Shown: piece after piece, positions 58,512 to 64,000 of the stretch
Layout: each line of letters begins with the position of its first letter
Numbering within the stretch: position 1 is the stretch's first letter
Source of the DNA: Torulaspora globosa
Lineage: Eukaryota; Ascomycota; Saccharomycetes; Saccharomycetales; Saccharomycetaceae
Direction of reading: 5' to 3'
Assembly: GCF_014133895.1 (NCBI RefSeq)
Contig: NC_050727.1
Coordinates: 372,001 to 436,000 of the forward strand
DNA length: 64,000 nt
Notes under the pieces: generated by a model
What the model was told of the DNA's origin: nothing
Databases searched by the model: none
Seen by the model: only the letters and a program-made list of their open reading frames with translations
Program-made: the position numbers and the translations under genes

Positions 58512-61334
58512 TCACTCGGCAGGTTCTTCAAAGGTGCTCACATCAATGTGGCAAAGCTCAACGCCGTCGCCGATGAAGCACTCTTTACAGATATAATCGA
58601 AATGGCCTACCAGAGCTTCTAGATCGCGTTCCACATTGGCGCTGATGTCAGTGTAATCCTCGGGGTAGATGTACGCAGTCTTTCTCGATTTCACCACCTT
58701 GAACAGTGGATTCTTGACAAGAGTGGGCTTTAGGTGCTCCGCAAAGAGGCGCACTAGATCCTCTTCAGCTGTGCCTGCAGAGAGGTTCGTTAACATGAAC
58801 GCATTATTCTCGGCACGCTTGAGCTTTGCTTCCTCTACTGATGGAAAGTTGATGAGCCTCGTGGTCGTTTGCGACTCCATTCTTTGCGCTTTCTTCTCCT
58901 TTTCCATCTGTTTGAAAGATTGGTATATCACTAGAGAATCAGCTAAGCGAATCTTGGGAATAATCGAGCTGCCGTTGTCCAGTTTCTTGATAAATACCGA
59001 CCTTTTAGGCTCAGGATCCTGCGATTCTGAGTAAAGGTTATAAGATTTGGCCAAATGCCGGACAAATAGCCTTTGTGCTGGCTTCATTGGTTTGAAATGT
59101 AAGGAAGTCTTCTCATCGTCATTCATAAACTTATTCAATGTCTCCTCAATTTGGGCACACCATGCCTGTTGTCTTGCGAAAGTTCCCAAGGCTTGTTCAC
59201 TGTAAGGTAGTTCCAGCTGTTCAAAAGTTGTTGCAGTCAGAGCAAGGCTCTCACAGGATTCTGTCCTAGCTCGAGATACAGGATCACTACAATCGCTTAT
59301 GCCAAACGCCTCTTTCAATTGCAGATGCCTTTTATGAATCTCGCACTCTTCGGTACAAGGAAGAACTGCAGTAGCCTGACTGCTGACGGCTTCAGAATTG
59401 GCTCCACAGGTGACAAAGGACTCGGTCAACCCACATTGACACGTCACAGGTACGACGACAGTACAAGGTAAATCGGGGCATTCGCTGTTACCATGGCAAC
59501 GTAGAGGACACTTGTGCTGGCAATGAGTACGTTGTCTATTGCAAATTTGCTTACAGCTCTTTTGGCATTCACCTGGTAAATGACAGCTCTTCTGACACAG
59601 GTGAGGACAGTTTTCCAATTGTTTATTGCAGGTTGTTCCACAGGATACGTCGTTCTGGAAGCAAAGAGTTCTCACCTTTGTCCTCTTACCACACTTACAC
59701 GGTTTGAACACGATAGCAGTGCATGGAGGGCAGGGTTCAGCCAGTGAATGACACGCATGAGGCGTTGGCCTATGTGCACAGGAAGACACTCCTTCGACCA
59801 CTCGGATACAAGGATATCTGCAGGGCGGTAATTTGGTACCGCAACGTACTGGCGCTTCGACGACGGTCTTTCCACATGGGCAAACCATATCATTTGAATC
59901 ACTCTCCAAACAGGGTGGACACTTGCCTGGATGGCATTTCATTTGACACTTATGAATGCCACATGATAGAGTCAAATTGCATTCCTTGAGGCAGATGTGC
60001 TGAGACTCAACCAAAGACTCATCCAGCAGCTCCCGCGAGCTATAGGCGATCTTTCGTCTTCTTTCGGCGTCAGGACGACCAGAGCAGCATCTTTCTGTAC
60101 ATCTATGACGACGGCAAGACATGAGAGACTCACATTTGATATTGCATCGAGGCTCACCTTGGAACTGGCAAGACACTGAGAAGAGCCTTTGATGACATGC
60201 ACAGCGCCTGACCTCAATTTGAGAGCACGGATCCATACATGGTCCGTCGTGACATCTGAAGGGACATGTATGCTTACCACAAGCCAATTTCTTACCGCAG
60301 ATGGAATCACAGTTCGGTATGGGAGAAGTGCAAGCTTTCCTGGGGCTTCCCAGGTCTTTTAATGGCGTCCGACCACAAGGACACGTCTTGAGCAGTTTAG
60401 GCGAATACGGACACGGCAGTGTGCCAGAAATAGAAGGCGATGGAACGCAAGCCTGCACAAACGAGTGCTTATGGCAGCGATACTCGAGTTTCCGTTTGCG
60501 GCTGCACGAAAACGCACCTATCCACGAGTCTCCAGCTTTGTTCTTAGAAAGCTCTCCGGCGACCTTGACGTTTTTACATTCGATCGAATCTTTGGATTCT
60601 AATCCACAGTAGCATCTAATCCTATGCTCTTCATCCTTACTGTATAGCTTTGCAGGACACGGTCCGCACAGACCTGAATGACATAGTTTCTCACAAGTAT
60701 GAATTCCGCAAGCCAACGGGAGACCGCATGTTTCCCGGCATTCGAACTTGTGTCTGCCCTTCATAGAACTCAAGTCATAGCAGAAAACCTCCTTCGAATG
60801 CTTCCCACATCGGCATCTGATAGTCGACGTTCGCTCGCATTGCGGGTGAGGTCCCAAATGGCACTGCTTGGAGCAGCCGTGGGGGCATATCGGGGCGTCA
60901 CACGTCTGACCACACGAATTTGGATCCAGCGGATTTGGCTCCGGATTCACCACTTTTCCACACCAGCAGGTCGGTCTGCCGCTAGGCGGCACCCTGCTAT
61001 TCACTCGGTAGCAATTGGGACACTTCCATATCCTCTCAGCCGTCTTCTTTGTAGACTTCAACGCCCACTCTCGAATACACTCGAAGTCGAAAACTCGGTA
61101 ACAGCCCTCACACGCATACATTTTGCAACTGTAATCCATCTCCACAGTGCAAATCATACAAATGTACTTATCACCGCGGGCAATTTCCACAACAGCCCTC
61201 TCGTAATATGCCATCTCATGTTCATCGGTCACGTCGCTGACGCCGTCCTCTAGCCTGGAATCTGTGCTGAAGTCGCTATCATCCTCGGAAAACTCTAGAA
61301 CCAGCGAGTGGCTGTTCAATTCCGTCGACACCAT
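58512..61334 (-). CDS. FAP1: Fap1, NF-X1-type zinc-finger protein (FKBP12-associated)
   Basis: This is a 940-residue protein (S. cerevisiae Fap1: 965 aa), which binds Fpr1 and has roles in rapamycin resistance and, more recently, ribosome quality control. An acidic N-terminus precedes a RING-like finger (about 58-107, CMICTVEMDYSCKMYACEGC...WKCPNCYR). Some ten NF-X1 repeats with C-x-C-G-x-H patterns span about 120-650, e.g. CGLPLACGIHTCEKLCHSG. An R3H-like region (RLFVRHLAKSYNLYSE) and a C-terminal RNA-recognition-like domain (about 830-940) follow. The ATG at 61334 is used; a TTG extends the frame upstream. Confidence 0.95.
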   Translation of the reverse strand: MVSTELNSHSLVLEFSEDDSDFSTDSRLEDGVSDVTDEHEMAYYERAVVEIARGDKYICMICTVEMDYSCKMYACEGCYRVFDFECIREWALKSTKKTAERIWKCPNCYRVNSRVPPSGRPTCWCGKVVNPEPNPLDPNSCGQTCDAPICPHGCSKQCHLGPHPQCERTSTIRCRCGKHSKEVFCYDLSSMKGRHKFECRETCGLPLACGIHTCEKLCHSGLCGPCPAKLYSKDEEHRIRCYCGLESKDSIECKNVKVAGELSKNKAGDSWIGAFSCSRKRKLEYRCHKHSFVQACVPSPSISGTLPCPYSPKLLKTCPCGRTPLKDLGSPRKACTSPIPNCDSICGKKLACGKHTCPFRCHDGPCMDPCSQIEVRRCACHQRLFSVSCQFQGEPRCNIKCESLMSCRRHRCTERCCSGRPDAERRRKIAYSSRELLDESLVESQHICLKECNLTLSCGIHKCQMKCHPGKCPPCLESDSNDMVCPCGKTVVEAPVRCGTKLPPCRYPCIRVVEGVSSCAHRPTPHACHSLAEPCPPCTAIVFKPCKCGKRTKVRTLCFQNDVSCGTTCNKQLENCPHLCQKSCHLPGECQKSCKQICNRQRTHCQHKCPLRCHGNSECPDLPCTVVVPVTCQCGLTESFVTCGANSEAVSSQATAVLPCTEECEIHKRHLQLKEAFGISDCSDPVSRARTESCESLALTATTFEQLELPYSEQALGTFARQQAWCAQIEETLNKFMNDDEKTSLHFKPMKPAQRLFVRHLAKSYNLYSESQDPEPKRSVFIKKLDNGSSIIPKIRLADSLVIYQSFKQMEKEKKAQRMESQTTTRLINFPSVEEAKLKRAENNAFMLTNLSAGTAEEDLVRLFAEHLKPTLVKNPLFKVVKSRKTAYIYPEDYTDISANVERDLEALVGHFDYICKECFIGDGVELCHIDVSTFEEPAE

Positions 61335-61577
61335 TGACCTGGAGCCACCAAACAGCACCAATTAGCATCAGATTGAACCATTGATGGGCTCATCTCATCG
61401 CCTTTGGTAATAAGCTTCGTAATTTTTCAAAACACCCATCCACCTCCAGCTTTAAATTCCGCTGGAATAGTTGCAACATAAGCTGATGCTAGCAGCATTG
61501 ACCCAACTTTATCATATAAATGTGGTCAATTGAGCGTAACTTGGTGCCAATGATTGCTTAGGATGGCAGGGAGCTAA

Positions 61578-62702
<1,125 letters not shown>

Positions 62703-62781
62703 TGATAACTAACAGGTTCTGTTTCGAATCAAATTATTTTACATAGAAAGTTACAAAGTAATGAAACGATATGCTCAACAT

Positions 62782-64000
62782 CTATCTCTCGAAACAGACG
62801 GCAAAGAAACCTATACCTCCATCCTTGCGTGGCAAAGCCCTGATGCAGCCTTCCGCTAACCGCTGACATTTTTCGCTATCATCTCTAAATACCTGCTCAA
62901 ATTCCTCGACTATACCTCGTCTTGGCCAGGTCGGGATCACCTTGTCCCTCGGAGCGACTCTCCAACCCCACTGTTGCACCTTTTTGTCGAGAAGTAAGTC
63001 GATAACCACCTGTTCGTTCTCCTCTGCATGCACAGAGCATGTGCTATAAACGATCTTGCGAGCCTTAGGTAAGCTCATAGCATGCTTCACAACTTGGAAC
63101 TGGAACGACGCTAGCTTGTTAAGACGGTCCTTGACATCATCTTCGACCATCTTTTCCTCTTCCTCGGGCACCTGAAGCTCGCCATCTGCTTTCTTCTTAG
63201 CCACATTATGGCTATCAACCGACTTACGACCGAATATTCCGCTACCTGAACAACTGGGATCCACAACCAGACCTGTAACATCTTTGAACTTCTCCGGAAT
63301 CGCAAGTTTGGTGAAGTCGCCAACATTAATTTCGATAAAGCTGCTGCAGCCGGCCACGTTAATCATCTTCTTGAGCACCTTTGCCCGTGCAGGTTCCTTC
63401 TCGAAGGCATATATCCTTGGCGACTGGTCGTTACCTGCTCTGGGCTGCAAATGAGCCGCAATGTGAGTAGTCTTATTGCCCGGAGCAGCGCAGGCGTCAA
63501 TAACCACATCATCCTTTCCCGGATTCAATATATGAGCCGGAAAGCAAGAGGCACGGTCCTGGATGATAATTTTTCCCTGACGATAGAGTTCATGCGATGT
63601 GATCTTGTCCCTCGGATGCACTCCGAACAGGTTTGGAATAAACTCATCGTGGTAGAGCGATCCCGGTTGAATATCCGCCCAATGATCTGCCCGATTCGGG
63701 AACTTCCTCTTCAACTCCACCAAGACGTTAGTGGTGTCATAGTCGGCACATCGCAGTGGATTTATCCGGATCCACCTAACGGGCGTCACATCGTTGCCGA
63801 TCTCATCCTTATCAACAAGCTCAGATAAATCTTTAACACCTAACTTCAATTTCAACTTCACCAACTCGCTATTCAACCTAGCTTTATGCTTCAGGACAAA
63901 CTCCTTTATCGGTAACTTCCCCATCTGTATCCTTTTCTGCTTCGAAACCAGCAAATCGTGGCATAGAAGTAACAATGTCAGCTTGGAGTACAACGGTTTG
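62782..64000 (-). CDS. RCM1: Rcm1, 25S rRNA cytosine-C5 methyltransferase (5' end cut)
   Basis: The frame runs off the right edge, so the N-terminal ~85 residues are outside the window; about 405 residues are present (S. cerevisiae Rcm1: 490 aa). It belongs to the NOL1/NOP2/Sun family (human NSUN5) and makes m5C2278 in 25S rRNA. The SAM site includes [16 protein letters not shown] and [16 protein letters not shown]. The two catalytic-loop Cys are in [12 protein letters not shown] and [14 protein letters not shown]. The C-terminus [19 protein letters not shown] is family-typical. Convergent with LYS12 (79 bp). Confidence 0.96.
   Translation of the reverse strand, partial: KPLYSKLTLLLLCHDLLVSKQKRIQMGKLPIKEFVLKHKARLNSELVKLKLKLGVKDLSELVDKDEIGNDVTPVRWIRINPLRCADYDTTNVLVELKRKFPNRADHWADIQPGSLYHDEFIPNLFGVHPRDKITSHELYRQGKIIIQDRASCFPAHILNPGKDDVVIDACAAPGNKTTHIAAHLQPRAGNDQSPRIYAFEKEPARAKVLKKMINVAGCSSFIEINVGDFTKLAIPEKFKDVTGLVVDPSCSGSGIFGRKSVDSHNVAKKKADGELQVPEEEEKMVEDDVKDRLNKLASFQFQVVKHAMSLPKARKIVYSTCSVHAEENEQVVIDLLLDKKVQQWGWRVAPRDKVIPTWPRRGIVEEFEQVFRDDSEKCQRLAEGCIRALPRKDGGIGFFAVCFER

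Overview
The window is nuclear DNA of a budding yeast (family Saccharomycetaceae). Nearly every open frame is recognisable as an orthologue of a Saccharomyces cerevisiae gene. Genes are single-exon and tightly packed, apart from one clear spliceosomal intron in SDS3. Histone H3 and H4 have yeast-type sequences, the RPL17 promoter carries tandem Rap1 boxes, and the genes use the standard nuclear code. Genes that sit on two sister chromosomes in S. cerevisiae are interleaved here on one chromosome: chr X left with chr XI left, then chr XIV left with chr IX left. That is the expected picture for a lineage that did not undergo the whole-genome duplication (Lachancea, Torulaspora, Zygosaccharomyces or a relative). 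I cannot fix the genus.

Layout. At 1-255 is the 3' end of a soluble multicopper oxidase. From 0.5 to 35.4 kb runs the chr X/chr XI ancestral block: GON7, FEN2 (not syntenic), MNN11, RBH1, ATP12, PFD1, ATG27, RPL17, COY1, SWI3, KRE9, RFA3, CPS1, STE3, TOH1, ASG7, SET2, LST4, ZRT3, TPO5, SNU114. Between SNU114 and a YNL035C-type WD40 gene (about 35.4-35.6 kb) the ancestry switches. From there to the right edge is the chr XIV/chr IX block: YNL035C, tRNA-Ile, CAB2, SAM50, CRZ1, TRM12 (not syntenic), SDS3, KTR5/KTR7, the divergent H4-H3 pair, AIM19, SIW14, AVT7, tRNA-Glu, SSN8, NME1, snR66, ICE2, UTP25, KSH1, RSM25, FAP1, LYS12 and the 5'-truncated RCM1.

Non-coding genes. The 0.9-kb gap between SSN8 and ICE2 is not empty. 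It holds NME1 (RNase MRP RNA, with both strands of its closing helix visible) followed by the C/D-box snoRNA snR66, whose 25S antisense element can be read directly. Two tRNA genes are present, Ile(AAU) and Glu(CUC).

Regulation visible in sequence: tandem Rap1 boxes before RPL17, an alpha1/Mcm1-type element before STE3, MluI-box elements before RBH1 and RFA3, and repeated GCGAAA boxes in the shared H3/H4 promoter.

Functionally this is a mixed housekeeping region: cell-wall and mannan synthesis (MNN11, KRE9, KTR, TOH1), chromatin and transcription (SWI3, SET2, SDS3, H3/H4, SSN8, CRZ1), RNA processing (SNU114, NME1, snR66, UTP25, RCM1, TRM12), mitochondria (ATP12, SAM50, RSM25, AIM19, LYS12), transport (FEN2, ZRT3, TPO5, AVT7) and mating (STE3, ASG7). 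I see no prophage-like, CRISPR, intact transposon or other exotic system. The most informative discoveries are the two RNA genes, the SDS3 intron, the intron-free RPL17 and the mating-gene cluster.
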